This document shows, one piece after another, positions 49,925-58,500 of a DNA stretch of 64,000 nucleotides (the first letter of the stretch is position 1; each line of letters starts with the position of its first letter). The stretch spans positions 15,155 through 79,154 of the forward strand of contig JAFGJU010000007.1 of NCBI GenBank assembly GCA_016928935.1, written 5' to 3'. The notes below the pieces were generated by a model. That model saw only the letters and a program-made list of their open reading frames with translations. It made no database searches and had not been told where the DNA came from. Made by a program: the position numbers and the translations under genes. Source of the stretch: Candidatus Eiseniibacteriota bacterium (GTDB lineage Bacteria > Eisenbacteria > RBG-16-71-46 > JAFGJU01).

Positions 49925-52900
49925 TCAGTACTCGTACTTGAGCCTCAAGTCCAGCGTGTACTCGTCTCTGTCCTTCCCCGTCAGTCTGTCTTTGCTTGTC
50001 ACGCCACCCCTTAAGAAAAGCAGTTCGCTCAGCCTGTATTCTATCGAAACGTCTCTCTCGGATGACCTTACCAATCCCTGGGAGTACCGCAGGTAGAGCT
50101 CGGGCGTCACGTACTTGCCCAGACCCCATCTGAGCTCGTTCAGAGAACTCCCACCTTCCAGACTACCACCAAGCTCAATGGAGTCAACCCACTTCAACTC
50201 CCTCGCCAGCCTCCTCTCCACCTGCCGCAGGAAGTAATTGCCCACCGATCCTGTGACTCCTGGCACGATGCCGGTCTCGGAAGTCTCACTGGGGGACGCG
50301 TCCACGTACTTGCCGAGGGTCAGCAGCCGCAGCACCTCCGCCTGCGTGAGGTTCTCGTCCTCGCACGTGAACCGGATGTTCGGCTCGCTCAGCTTTCCGG
50401 TCAGCGTCAGGAGTATCTCACGACCGGACGCGCTGGTTTGAGCTTCTATGTTCAATTCCGGGTCGATCCGGCCGACGTCCTTGAACTCCAGGCTGCCGGA
50501 CACTATCCTGAACTCGTTGTCGAAGACGTAGTACTTGCCCCGCAGGATCCTCAGAGTGCCCAACAGGACCATCCCGCCCGTGTCTTTTTTCGCCGTCAGG
50601 GACCCGGCAAGCTCTATCTCGGCGTCGATGTTCTTCAGCCAGACGTTGTTCGGCACCTCAAGCTCTACGTCGCACAGCCACCTGGATGCTCCCCCTCCTC
50701 CGACTCCGCTCGTGAACTCGCGGGCTATGACGCCCTGTCTCACGTCGATTCTACCCGTTATCAGGGGCCACGTTCCGGAGCCGGCCACTTCGACCGAGGA
50801 GATCACGAGGTCGCAGTCAAACTTCATGGCCATGTCGTCGGGGTCACCAGCGGTGACCTTCTTGCCCTTGACCGCGAACCTGTACTCACCCCGTCTTGGC
50901 TGGCCGATGTGAATGCGGCCGTTTCCTTCCAGACGCCCTTCCTGCCCCTGCGTGGCGGAGAACCTGACCAGCTCCAGGACCTTCTCGTCCAGCGTGACCT
51001 CCGCCTCCAGGTGCTCGAACACCTCCTCCCTTCCGGCCGGCCTGAGGGTCGCTCCGGACACGCTGAAGGCGCCCTCCATTTCCGGATCCTTGACTCGCCC
51101 GGACATCCGCACGGAACCCCGAATCATCCCCGACGAAGAGGCGATCTGCTTTATGAACAACGAGGCCACCGCGAAATCGCTCTCCGCAAGCTGTACGTCC
51201 AGGTCCAGCGGGCCGTCCGGAATCATCACTCTTCCCCTACACAGGTCCACGTCCAGCGGAAAAGACCCCCGCATGCTTCCCCTTGCATTTCTCTCGGTGA
51301 CTTCCAGCCGCGACACGGTGCAGACGCCGCCCGACAGCGACGCCTCGGCTCCCACCCCGGAAACCTCATACCCATCTATCCTCACGTCCGTTCCCGAGAC
51401 CGCCAGTTTGACACTGGGCTCCTCGAGCCGGCCCTCCACGCGGAGCGACGCGCTCACGCGGCCGCCGAGAGAATCCAGCGTCTCGTGCCAATCCGCCAGG
51501 GAGGACATGTCCAGGTCGTGCACTTCCGCAACGAGGTCCGCCGAGGCTCCCGAGGGCAGCGACCGCCTGGCGGAAAGCGTGTCCGCTAGCCCCGGAAGGC
51601 CGCACGGCAGAGACACCCTGCCCGACACTTCCACCGTCCCGCCCGCCTTGAGCAGCTTGAGCTTCCTTATATCGACCTCTCTCTCGTCCGCGACGGCGGA
51701 CAAGGACAGCCCGTCGAATCTCCTGCCCGAGATGGATGCGTCTTTCCAGTCGAGCTCCGCCTCAAGCCGCGTAGAACCTCCGTCTCGCTCCGCCTCCAGG
51801 CGGCCCTTCAATTTCCCCGCCACGGGCAGGAACCTGCCCGCCACGGCGGACAGGTCCGTGACGTCGGCCTCCAGCGTTCCGACGGACTTCTCGGCCCGGG
51901 GCTCAATAGACCCGTCGAGAGACAGAGTCCCGTGCTGCGACGCCAGCTTGAGCCCCGACACGCGCAACGTGCCGTGTTCCCAGTCCAGTCTGAACGACCG
52001 GGGAGCCGTCCATCGAGTCCTGCCGGCGGCCAGCGTGAGCCCGGTCACGCCCGCATGCACTCCATCGCGGTTCACCTCGACCGAGGCGTCCGCGGACAAC
52101 GAAGTGTCCGCTCTCAGGGCGCTCAGGCTGGCCATGATCAGCGTCTCGCCGGGCCCGGTCGGCTGAACACCCAGGAGCTCGAGGCCCGGTGGCTGTGCCG
52201 CCGACTCCGCTCCTCCTTTGAGAAGCACGGCCCTGGCTCCCACGGAGTCCACGGACGAGCCGAACAGCGTCGCCGGCGCGAAGCTGGCGCTCGTCCCGAG
52301 GCACACCACCGGCCACACCTGGCCTTTGACCACCGCAGCCTTCATCAGTCCGCTCACCGTGCTGGGCGACGTGCCGTCCACGGCACCGTAAGCGGAGGCG
52401 TCAAGGAGCAGCTTCCGGCTGTCGCCCTCAAGCCTTCCGTTCACCCTCAGGTCTCCGGTGAGACCGAACCGGTCCCTGACCCACGAGAACTCATCCAGCT
52501 CCTTAACAGTCCCGTCGAAGTCGAACTCCTTGGCGCCCTCTGGGCTCATCCGTCCGCTGACGGTCGCGCTGTACCCTGCCCCCTGTATCTCCACCCCCGG
52601 GACCACGAGCCCGCCCTGGCCGTCGAACTCGCCGATTAGGTCCGCGCGCAGGAACGAGAACCCGGCGTAGTCACCGCCGTCCAGGATTACCTCAAAAGTG
52701 CCCTGCCGGCCGGACGACGTGAGTGACTTCCCCGCGAACCTGAACGCTCCGTCCAGCGACCCGTGGGGGATCTCCTCCTGTCCGAGCAACTCCGGCCAGT
52801 CCCCAGGGTCGAACACCCGGAAGTCCACAGCGCACTCCTGGCGCGAGTCAGGCATCGCGTCGAACGTGCCCTCCAGCACACTCCCGTTCGACAGAAGTCT

Positions 52901-53869
52901 GAACCCGGCGTGCCACCTCTTGTGTCCCAGCTCCGCGGAGGCCTCAAGTGATTCCACCGGGTGGTTCCCGTACGCGCCCGCCAGGTCGCACTCGAGGGCC
53001 GTCGGCCCGTAGCCCTTCCGCGTCACACTCGCCCTGCCCGAGAGCTCTCCCCCGTCAGGCAGGAAAGAAAGCTGCTGGAACCTTCTCATCTCCCCGAGCG
53101 ACAGCCTCTCGACCAGAAAGTCGAGGTCGATTACCTTCTCGCCGCCGAACGCATAAAGGCCGCGCACTGAGAAGGACGACGACGGCGTGGTCACACTCAA
53201 GCTGTCCGAGCCCACACTACTGCCTCTGAAGAAGAGGTCGCCGCTCAACTTCTCTGCGGTGTGGCCCCACGGCAGGACTGAGAAGCTCGTCGTCGTGCCC
53301 TTCAGGCCGATGACTCCGCTCGTGTCACGCTCGAACGAAGTCTCGAGGTCGATGTCCGAGAACAACAGGTCGTCCTTCCGCCTGTGGACTTTGAAGAACC
53401 CCCCTCTCACGATGAGCCGGTCTATGCCTATCTTGAAACCGGGTCCGACTCGCGGACCCTTCTTCTTCTTGAAGTGCGGCCAGAGACGTCGCCCCGATGA
53501 GCCTCTCTCCGCCGACACGACCGGGCGCTCCACGTCCACGACGTCCACTTCAACGGCATGCCTGGATATCTTCGACACGCTGAAGTCCACCTTGATTGCC
53601 TGCACGGTCACGAAGGTCTTCCATGCGTTGCCGTCTCTGACGAGCAGGCTCACGTCGTGGAGCTTGAGTGCTCCCAGAGGATTCCCGGACACGTTGCCGA
53701 TTTCTATTCTGGTGGAGTCGTTGTCTATGAGATTATTCTGCAGGAGCTGTTCCAGCCTCGCGGCAAGCGCGGGCCTTCGAGTCTGCCACACGACCACTGC
53801 GGCCGCCAGCGCCACCACGACCAGTAGTGCCAGCGAGATGAACGCTATCCTGAGACCCTTTCGAATCAT
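49925..53869 (-). CDS. tamB: TamB-family inter-membrane protein
   Basis: 1314 residues. An N-terminal transmembrane anchor (~8-30) precedes a very long repetitive beta-taco body. The C-terminal DUF490/TamB domain contains the typical segments GGASRWLCDVELEVPNNVWLKN, DTGGMVLLGTLRILRGKYYVFDNEF and TLGKYVTPELYLRYSQGL. TamB spans the periplasm and, with TamA, serves outer-membrane biogenesis and phospholipid transport. It follows the TamA-like gene by 14 bp, the classical pairing. Confidence 0.93.
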   Translation of the reverse strand: MIRKGLRIAFISLALLVVVALAAAVVVWQTRRPALAARLEQLLQNNLIDNDSTRIEIGNVSGNPLGALKLHDVSLLVRDGNAWKTFVTVQAIKVDFSVSKISRHAVEVDVVDVERPVVSAERGSSGRRLWPHFKKKKGPRVGPGFKIGIDRLIVRGGFFKVHRRKDDLLFSDIDLETSFERDTSGVIGLKGTTTSFSVLPWGHTAEKLSGDLFFRGSSVGSDSLSVTTPSSSFSVRGLYAFGGEKVIDLDFLVERLSLGEMRRFQQLSFLPDGGELSGRASVTRKGYGPTALECDLAGAYGNHPVESLEASAELGHKRWHAGFRLLSNGSVLEGTFDAMPDSRQECAVDFRVFDPGDWPELLGQEEIPHGSLDGAFRFAGKSLTSSGRQGTFEVILDGGDYAGFSFLRADLIGEFDGQGGLVVPGVEIQGAGYSATVSGRMSPEGAKEFDFDGTVKELDEFSWVRDRFGLTGDLRVNGRLEGDSRKLLLDASAYGAVDGTSPSTVSGLMKAAVVKGQVWPVVCLGTSASFAPATLFGSSVDSVGARAVLLKGGAESAAQPPGLELLGVQPTGPGETLIMASLSALRADTSLSADASVEVNRDGVHAGVTGLTLAAGRTRWTAPRSFRLDWEHGTLRVSGLKLASQHGTLSLDGSIEPRAEKSVGTLEADVTDLSAVAGRFLPVAGKLKGRLEAERDGGSTRLEAELDWKDASISGRRFDGLSLSAVADEREVDIRKLKLLKAGGTVEVSGRVSLPCGLPGLADTLSARRSLPSGASADLVAEVHDLDMSSLADWHETLDSLGGRVSASLRVEGRLEEPSVKLAVSGTDVRIDGYEVSGVGAEASLSGGVCTVSRLEVTERNARGSMRGSFPLDVDLCRGRVMIPDGPLDLDVQLAESDFAVASLFIKQIASSSGMIRGSVRMSGRVKDPEMEGAFSVSGATLRPAGREEVFEHLEAEVTLDEKVLELVRFSATQGQEGRLEGNGRIHIGQPRRGEYRFAVKGKKVTAGDPDDMAMKFDCDLVISSVEVAGSGTWPLITGRIDVRQGVIAREFTSGVGGGGASRWLCDVELEVPNNVWLKNIDAEIELAGSLTAKKDTGGMVLLGTLRILRGKYYVFDNEFRIVSGSLEFKDVGRIDPELNIEAQTSASGREILLTLTGKLSEPNIRFTCEDENLTQAEVLRLLTLGKYVDASPSETSETGIVPGVTGSVGNYFLRQVERRLARELKWVDSIELGGSLEGGSSLNELRWGLGKYVTPELYLRYSQGLVRSSERDVSIEYRLSELLFLRGGVTSKDRLTGKDRDEYTLDLRLKYEY

Positions 53870-53883
53870 GTCCTGCAGTAACC

Positions 53884-55788
53884 TCAGAAGGCCTGACCCA
53901 GGCTGAAGTGGAACTGCCCCCTGTCGCCTTCGTCGTACGGCGACAGCTTGAGCTTTCGGCCGTAGTCAACTCTGATGGGACCCACTGGAGTCCTCAGTCT
54001 CAGCCCCCCGCCGTAGGAGTACCTGTAGTCGGCGTCACCGGCCGTGGCGCCCCGAAGCGAAAACTGGCCGGTCTTTATGTCCGACGGATTCGCCCACACG
54101 TTGCCCCCGTCGAAGAAGACCGCTCCCGACAATCGCCAGAAGAGAGGGAACCTCACCTCCACGTTGCTCAGAATGAGAAACCTGCCTCCGGCTATGTTGC
54201 CGGAGGAGTCTCTCGGGCCTATTTCGTCGTCCTCCAGGTACCCGCGCACGCTCATGGCCCCACCCGTCCTGAAACGCTCCTCGAACGGAACCCTTTCGAG
54301 GGGGCTCACGCCGAAGGTCCTGCCGAAAGGCTCCTCGTACCCGACCTTGAACCGTGCTGCCACGACCGCCGATCCCGCAGGCGTGTACCAGCTGGACGAG
54401 AAGGAGAGCTTGTGGAAGCTGTAGTTGCCCCCCAGTGCGCCGCCCGCGACTTTCCACGACGACTCCTGGTAAGACCCCCTGCCGGGGTCGAATATGTCGT
54501 CCCTGAGGTCGCGCGTTCCGGAGAGGTAAAGGCTCCTTGTGACGTATTCGTCTCTTATGGCAGTGGGGTCGGTCGTGTTCACCCATCTGTTGTCGTAGCT
54601 CAGGTACACCTTGGAGAACGACGACAGGTCTCGCTTTGCGGTGAAGGTGACGCCGTCGAAGTCCTGCGAAAACGCGGCCTCCTTCTTGTATTCGTGGTAG
54701 GCCACCAACTGTCCCGCAGTCCGCGTGCCGAAGAGCCACGGCTCCACGAACCCCACTTCCAGCCGCGACTGGTCCAGCACCGCCTCGCCCTCGGCGAGCC
54801 ACCTCCTGCCGAAGGCCACTTCGGCGGAGCTGACAAGCCGCCTGCCCATCCCGCCGACGTTCCGGTGACCCCATTCCCCGAACACCTTGAGCTGGTCACT
54901 CGAGCCGTAGCCGATGCCGGTCCCGACCCAAGACATCTTCCGCTCCTTCACTCGCACGACCAAGTCGACGACGGGCACGACGCTGTCCGCGTTCACCGGC
55001 GAGAGGTCCACGTCCGAGAAAAGCCCGCTATCGAATATGCGCTGCTGGGTCTCTACAAGCTGCGAACGCTTGAGTACGTCGCCCTGCTTGAAGGTGACCT
55101 CCCTTCTCACCAGGCGCTCGGCGACAGTCTTGTTGCCCTGGACGGAGACGCCGCCGGCCACGGCCTGGATTCCCTCGCTCACCACGTAATTGGCGTCAGC
55201 CAGGTCCCCGTCGAACACGGCGTTGTCCGACACCGTGGCATAGAAGTAGCCCGCCTCGGCGTATTTCTCCAAGATGGACTGCCTGTCTTCCTCCACCGCC
55301 ACCGGGCTGAAAGGCCCTCCGGGCTGGAGCTTCAGTCCCTTCGCCAGACGGGCCTCCTGCAGCGCGGCCTCTCCGTCTATGCTGACCGACCTCACCACGA
55401 CCATCGGTCCCTCCACGAATTCCAGATGGATGCTGACGGAGTTGCCTCTCGACGACCTCTCGACCCGCTCCGACAGGAGCTTGGCCTTCAGGTAGCCGTG
55501 CCTTCTGTACATACCCAGGATGGATTCGATGTCCGCGCTGAGGAAATCCTTCCGATAGACACTCTTCCTGAACGGCCTCAGGTAGGAGCGCTCCTTCGTC
55601 CTCATCACCTTCTTCAGGGTTCCGTCGGAGAACACCCGATTGCCGTCGATCTCTATGGAAGAAACGGAGGGCGGCTTGAAGGCGTCCTGGCAGAGCGACG
55701 TCCCCGGCGACGCAACGAGAAGCGAGGAAAGCGCGAGCGCGACTAGGCCTCTACTCAGTTTTGACCGCCCCTGCTGTGTCGGGTTCAC
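53884..55788 (-). CDS. tamA: Omp85-family outer-membrane assembly protein (TamA/BamA-like)
   Basis: The GTG at 55788 (AAGGTGG 8 nt upstream) is preferred over the GTG at 55800. 634 residues: signal peptide, about three POTRA domains (~25-330; for example VSSIEIDGNRVFSDGTLKKVM, VRSVSIDGEAALQEARL, VSVQGNKTVAERLVRREV) and a 16-stranded barrel with the loop motif RTGGAMSVRGYLEDDEIG and the end RVDYGRKLKL...GQAF with terminal Phe. POTRA number and adjacency to tamB favour TamA over BamA. It overlaps the end of rseP by 38 bp. Confidence 0.9.
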   Translation of the reverse strand: MNPTQQGRSKLSRGLVALALSSLLVASPGTSLCQDAFKPPSVSSIEIDGNRVFSDGTLKKVMRTKERSYLRPFRKSVYRKDFLSADIESILGMYRRHGYLKAKLLSERVERSSRGNSVSIHLEFVEGPMVVVRSVSIDGEAALQEARLAKGLKLQPGGPFSPVAVEEDRQSILEKYAEAGYFYATVSDNAVFDGDLADANYVVSEGIQAVAGGVSVQGNKTVAERLVRREVTFKQGDVLKRSQLVETQQRIFDSGLFSDVDLSPVNADSVVPVVDLVVRVKERKMSWVGTGIGYGSSDQLKVFGEWGHRNVGGMGRRLVSSAEVAFGRRWLAEGEAVLDQSRLEVGFVEPWLFGTRTAGQLVAYHEYKKEAAFSQDFDGVTFTAKRDLSSFSKVYLSYDNRWVNTTDPTAIRDEYVTRSLYLSGTRDLRDDIFDPGRGSYQESSWKVAGGALGGNYSFHKLSFSSSWYTPAGSAVVAARFKVGYEEPFGRTFGVSPLERVPFEERFRTGGAMSVRGYLEDDEIGPRDSSGNIAGGRFLILSNVEVRFPLFWRLSGAVFFDGGNVWANPSDIKTGQFSLRGATAGDADYRYSYGGGLRLRTPVGPIRVDYGRKLKLSPYDEGDRGQFHFSLGQAF

Positions 55789-57142
55789 CAGGGCTTCCAC
55801 CTTTCACTTCGACCGATTTGCCCAGTGTCGCCCTTCCTCTCTGGACGATTCTGGCGAAGTCGACCCAGAAGGAAAAAAGAATCAGGGTGCCCACGATCGC
55901 GAGTCCGATCCGTTGGAGCACCAGCTGCTTTGACATGCTCAGGGCCTTTCCTCTCAACCCCTCGACCAGACAGAACATCACGTGGCCCCCGTCCATTATC
56001 GGAATCGGCAGCAGGTTCACGACGACGAGGGCGATGCTCACGAACGCTACAAAATACAGAAGATTCCCAAGCCCTCTCCGCGCCTGGTCCCCGGACATCT
56101 GCACAATTGTCACCGGCCCGGCGATGCTGCGCCTGATCTGGCTCGGCCTCAAGACCAGCCTGAAGAGGCCGGCGTATGCCTGCCCGACCATCTCCACTGT
56201 ACTGGAGGCGCCCAGCGCGAGCACCTTGACCCCGGCGGCTCGCACGGTGCCGTAAGCGGTGGCCCTGGGAGAGATGCCTATGAAACCGATCTCGCCCAGA
56301 CCCTCCACCTCTTGTTTGACGGGGGTGACGGTCTGCTCGAACCTTGCGTCGTCCCTCTGTATGACCAGCGCGACCTCCCTGTCAGGGCGCCTGTGTATCA
56401 TCTCCGCCAGCTGCTCCCACGTCTGCACCTCAACGCCGTCCACGGATACTATCCTGTCTCCGGGCTTCAGACCCCTTTCGTAACCAGGGAGGCCCGCCGT
56501 CACCGACCCTACAACAGGAGGGCTCGACACGGGGGTAAGGTCCTTCAGGACAGCGGCTCTGTCCGCAAGTCTGACTGTCACGTCGAGCCGGCCTCGGGCT
56601 CCCTCCACAAGAACACTGGCGGTCAAATCGGCCTTGCTTGCCATCAGCTTGTCCATGAACTCAGTCCAGCTCTTGACGTCTGTCCCGTCCACCTTCAGCA
56701 CCCTGTCCCCCTCGGAGAAGCCGTACTGCGCGGCCAGCGAGCCGGGCTGAACTTTACCCACCACGCTCTCAAAATCGATGTACCTTATGCCCACGACGTA
56801 CATCAGCGAGCACGCCACGAAAGCGAAGACCAGGTTCATGGCGGGCCCCGCCAGTGCTATCACCATGCGCGCCCACCACGGCTTGGCCAGGAACTCGTCG
56901 GGGGCGCCGGTGCTCTCCCCAGACTCCGGGTTCTCCCCGGCCATCTTGACGTACCCGCCCATCGGAAAGGCCGCGATGACGTAGTCCGTCCCCCGTCGCT
57001 TGAAGCCGACCAACCGCGGTCCGAACCCCAGAGAGAACTTGAGGACCCGCACGCCGAGAGCCTTGGCGGCCGTGAAGTGCCCCAGCTCGTGCACGAATAC
57101 CAGAACCCCCAAGACAATGATGCCCATGATGAGAGTGTACAT
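55751..57142 (-). CDS. rseP: Site-2 intramembrane metalloprotease RseP
   Basis: 463 residues. The zinc site H18-E-L-G-H22 lies in the first membrane helix (VFVHELGHFTAAKALGV), and the third ligand is in NLLPIPIMDGGHVMF. Two PDZ domains lie between (~115-200 and ~205-290; GLKPGDRIVSVDGVEVQTWEQL in the second). The family cuts anti-sigma factors and remnant signal peptides in the membrane. First gene of the 14-gene operon; the usual neighbours dxr and cdsA are not in the window. Confidence 0.95.
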   Translation of the reverse strand: MYTLIMGIIVLGVLVFVHELGHFTAAKALGVRVLKFSLGFGPRLVGFKRRGTDYVIAAFPMGGYVKMAGENPESGESTGAPDEFLAKPWWARMVIALAGPAMNLVFAFVACSLMYVVGIRYIDFESVVGKVQPGSLAAQYGFSEGDRVLKVDGTDVKSWTEFMDKLMASKADLTASVLVEGARGRLDVTVRLADRAAVLKDLTPVSSPPVVGSVTAGLPGYERGLKPGDRIVSVDGVEVQTWEQLAEMIHRRPDREVALVIQRDDARFEQTVTPVKQEVEGLGEIGFIGISPRATAYGTVRAAGVKVLALGASSTVEMVGQAYAGLFRLVLRPSQIRRSIAGPVTIVQMSGDQARRGLGNLLYFVAFVSIALVVVNLLPIPIMDGGHVMFCLVEGLRGKALSMSKQLVLQRIGLAIVGTLILFSFWVDFARIVQRGRATLGKSVEVKGGSPGEPDTAGAVKTE

Positions 57143-57191
57143 TCATTACCCCTTGTTGTTTAACGCAACAAACCGTTTGCCCTTAAGCCTT

Positions 57192-57220
57192 ACTTTAAGC
57201 CCCGAGCGCGGCGCAGTCAA
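57192..57220 (-). promoter_or_regulatory. Sigma-70-type promoter of the 14-gene operon
   Basis: On the minus strand TTGACT (57220-57215), a 17-bp spacer and TAAAGT (57197-57192). The leader of about 43 nt ends in AAGGGG before the rseP ATG. It is the only clear promoter noticed upstream of the block ending at 35362. Confidence 0.7.
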
Positions 57221-57244
57221 GGACTCAGGGAGGGCTGGTTCCGG

Positions 57245-57385
57245 GGTGGGAAAAGACGCGTTGTGGTCCGTGAGAAACACGCCATGTTGTGGTCAGCGGG
57301 GAAGGACGCCATTTTGTGATCGGCGCGGAAAGAGGGCATGTTGTGGTCGGCGGGGGAAGGACACCTTCTGCGGCGGACAGGAGTC
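57245..57385. repeat. Degenerate ~27-bp tandem repeat, about five copies
   Basis: Units share a pattern close to GGGGAAGGACGCCAT followed by GTTGTGGTCGGC. Copies begin near 57245, 57270, 57298, 57325 and 57352, with the last most diverged. No start codon or ribosome site is linked to it. It lies between the rseP promoter and the FG-GAP pseudogene. Confidence 0.65.
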
Positions 57386-57473
57386 CTAGGCCCGCCCGGG
57401 CGGCTGGCCTTTCCGCAAGGGCCCGCAGCGCCGGTCTTCGCTCACTGGCTTGCTCACTGACCCCTATTGACGA

Positions 57474-57503
57474 GGAGGGGCCGGCGACACGCCGACCCCT
57501 CCG
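57474..57503 (-). terminator. Hairpin after the FG-GAP pseudogene
   Basis: GAGGGGCCGGCG and CGCCGACCCCTC form a 12-bp stem with one G-U-type mismatch and a 3-nt loop, about 30 bp beyond the pseudogene's stop. Probably the terminator left from the once intact gene. Confidence 0.5.
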
Positions 57504-57533
57504 TCAAACATTCCACTGGAACTATGCCGGGAC

Positions 57534-57886
57534 TCACTGCGTCAACACGATCTTCACGGACTCCTCACGCCCTCCGAAGGTGAGCCGAACAAGATACACT
57601 CCGGACACAAGCGGCGCTCCGCTCACTCCCATGCCATTCCAACTCGACACGTGCGGCTCCGCAACTTGAGAAGGAAACCGTCCGAGGAATTGGAGACACC
57701 CAGAAGTGCTATCGGAGCAGAGTCGTCAGTCCGCCCCTGTCGGGCGGTCCGCTGAAGCCCGTCGCCGGAGTTCCCGTAGTACAGGGTCACGCGGCCTTCG
57801 TCAGTCTCACCGTTGTCGAGAGATGGGAGCCGACCACGTCAGAGCAGGCGTCGCCGTTCACGTCCGGCAGGTCTCCCCTGCTTGAC
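57534..57886 (-). pseudogene. Decayed FG-GAP repeat protein with Por/FlgD-type C-terminal tail
   Basis: Read on the minus strand, three frames carry one recognisable protein end. Frame one has DLPDVNGDACSDVVGSHLS, an FG-GAP calcium-loop repeat. A frameshift then leads to NGETDEGRVTLYYGNSGDG and DDSAPIALLGVSNSSDGFLL. A second shift leads to SGVYLVRLTFGGREESVKIV ending LTQ-stop, the typical last strands of a gliding/Por-type or FlgD-like sorting domain. The intact ancestor would be a large secreted or surface beta-propeller protein. Only its last ~110 residues remain, and a plus-strand promoter and ORF cut off the 5' side. Confidence 0.75.
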
Positions 57887-57910
57887 CCGCGGCCGCAGTT
57901 TGGATATCAT
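57882..57910 (+). promoter_or_regulatory. Sigma-70-type promoter of the AlkP cassette
   Basis: TTGACC (57882-57887), a 17-bp spacer and TATCAT (57905-57910). The start would be near 57917, ahead of the truncated exported ORF and the three-gene cassette. Confidence 0.65.
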
Positions 57911-57917
57911 CCGGCGC

Positions 57918-58280
57918 ATGGGGCAAATCGCTGACCGGCCGCCCCTCGAGCAGGAGTCGGCTCCTTGCGTCGGCTTACTCCGGACAGCGGGAAGGAGAGA
58001 GCTCATCCGGTGGTTCATGGTCGCCTCAGTAATCCTGTTGGTCTGTCTTGCGACCCCGGACGCCTCCGCCGGCCGAATTTTCGGCGACATCAAGATGGAC
58101 GGGAAGCCGGTGCCGGCCGGGCTCAAGGTGACGATCGCCCTGGCGGCGCCCGCCGACCACAGGGAGTTTTCTCCAGTGCACAGTGACCATTCTCAGGCTC
58201 AGGTGATACCGGTCGTCTCGCGACCCGGTGTCAAGAGCAGCTCCCTGCGGCAGCCCGTCGACGGTCGTGGGGCGACGTGA
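57918..58280 (+). pseudogene. Truncated exported protein (remnant)
   Basis: The open frame includes a clear signal peptide (WFMVASVILLVCLATPDASAG) followed by GRIFGDIKMDGKPVPAGLKV, which reads like the start of a carboxypeptidase-regulatory/CnaB-like beta-sandwich. After the IALAAP segment the residues lose family character and the frame stops within 50 codons. The ATG at 57918 has no ribosome site; the AAGGAG at ~57991 sits 18 nt before another ATG (58017). A small functional exported peptide cannot be excluded. Confidence 0.45.
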
Positions 58281-58313
58281 CAGTCTGTGCGTCAGGAGCT
58301 CGGGGAGGACTTG

Positions 58314-58487
58314 ATGGGACTCTTGGGCACCCCTTCGGTGCTGCTCGCGTACATAGACCTCGGTACCGGCAGCTACCTATTGCAGTTGGCAGTGGCTGCC
58401 TTACTGGGAAGCCTGTTTGCGGTTAAGGCGTCCTGGCCAAAGGCGAGGGCGTTTTTCAGAAGACTGTTCTTGAGAGACCGTCACTGA
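58314..58487 (+). CDS. Small membrane protein
   Basis: 57 residues from the ATG with GGGGAGG upstream. Starts LLGTPSVLLAYIDLGTGSYL, continues with one membrane helix (LQLAVAALLGSLFAVKA) and ends in a basic helix (WPKARAFFRRLFLRDRH). The Y-x-D-x-G-T-G-S-Y motif recurs in tiny proteins next to AlkP/sulfatase-like membrane enzymes, as here. It is probably a subunit or stabiliser of the downstream system. Biochemical role unknown. Confidence 0.75.
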   Translation: MGLLGTPSVLLAYIDLGTGSYLLQLAVAALLGSLFAVKASWPKARAFFRRLFLRDRH

Positions 58488-58500
58488 CCGCAGAGCAGGT

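Noticed and set aside
53908..55746. 612-codon open frame antisense to the TamA-like gene
   Set aside because: High GC removes stop codons from the complementary frame. The minus-strand product has POTRA and barrel motifs, whereas the antisense product has none.
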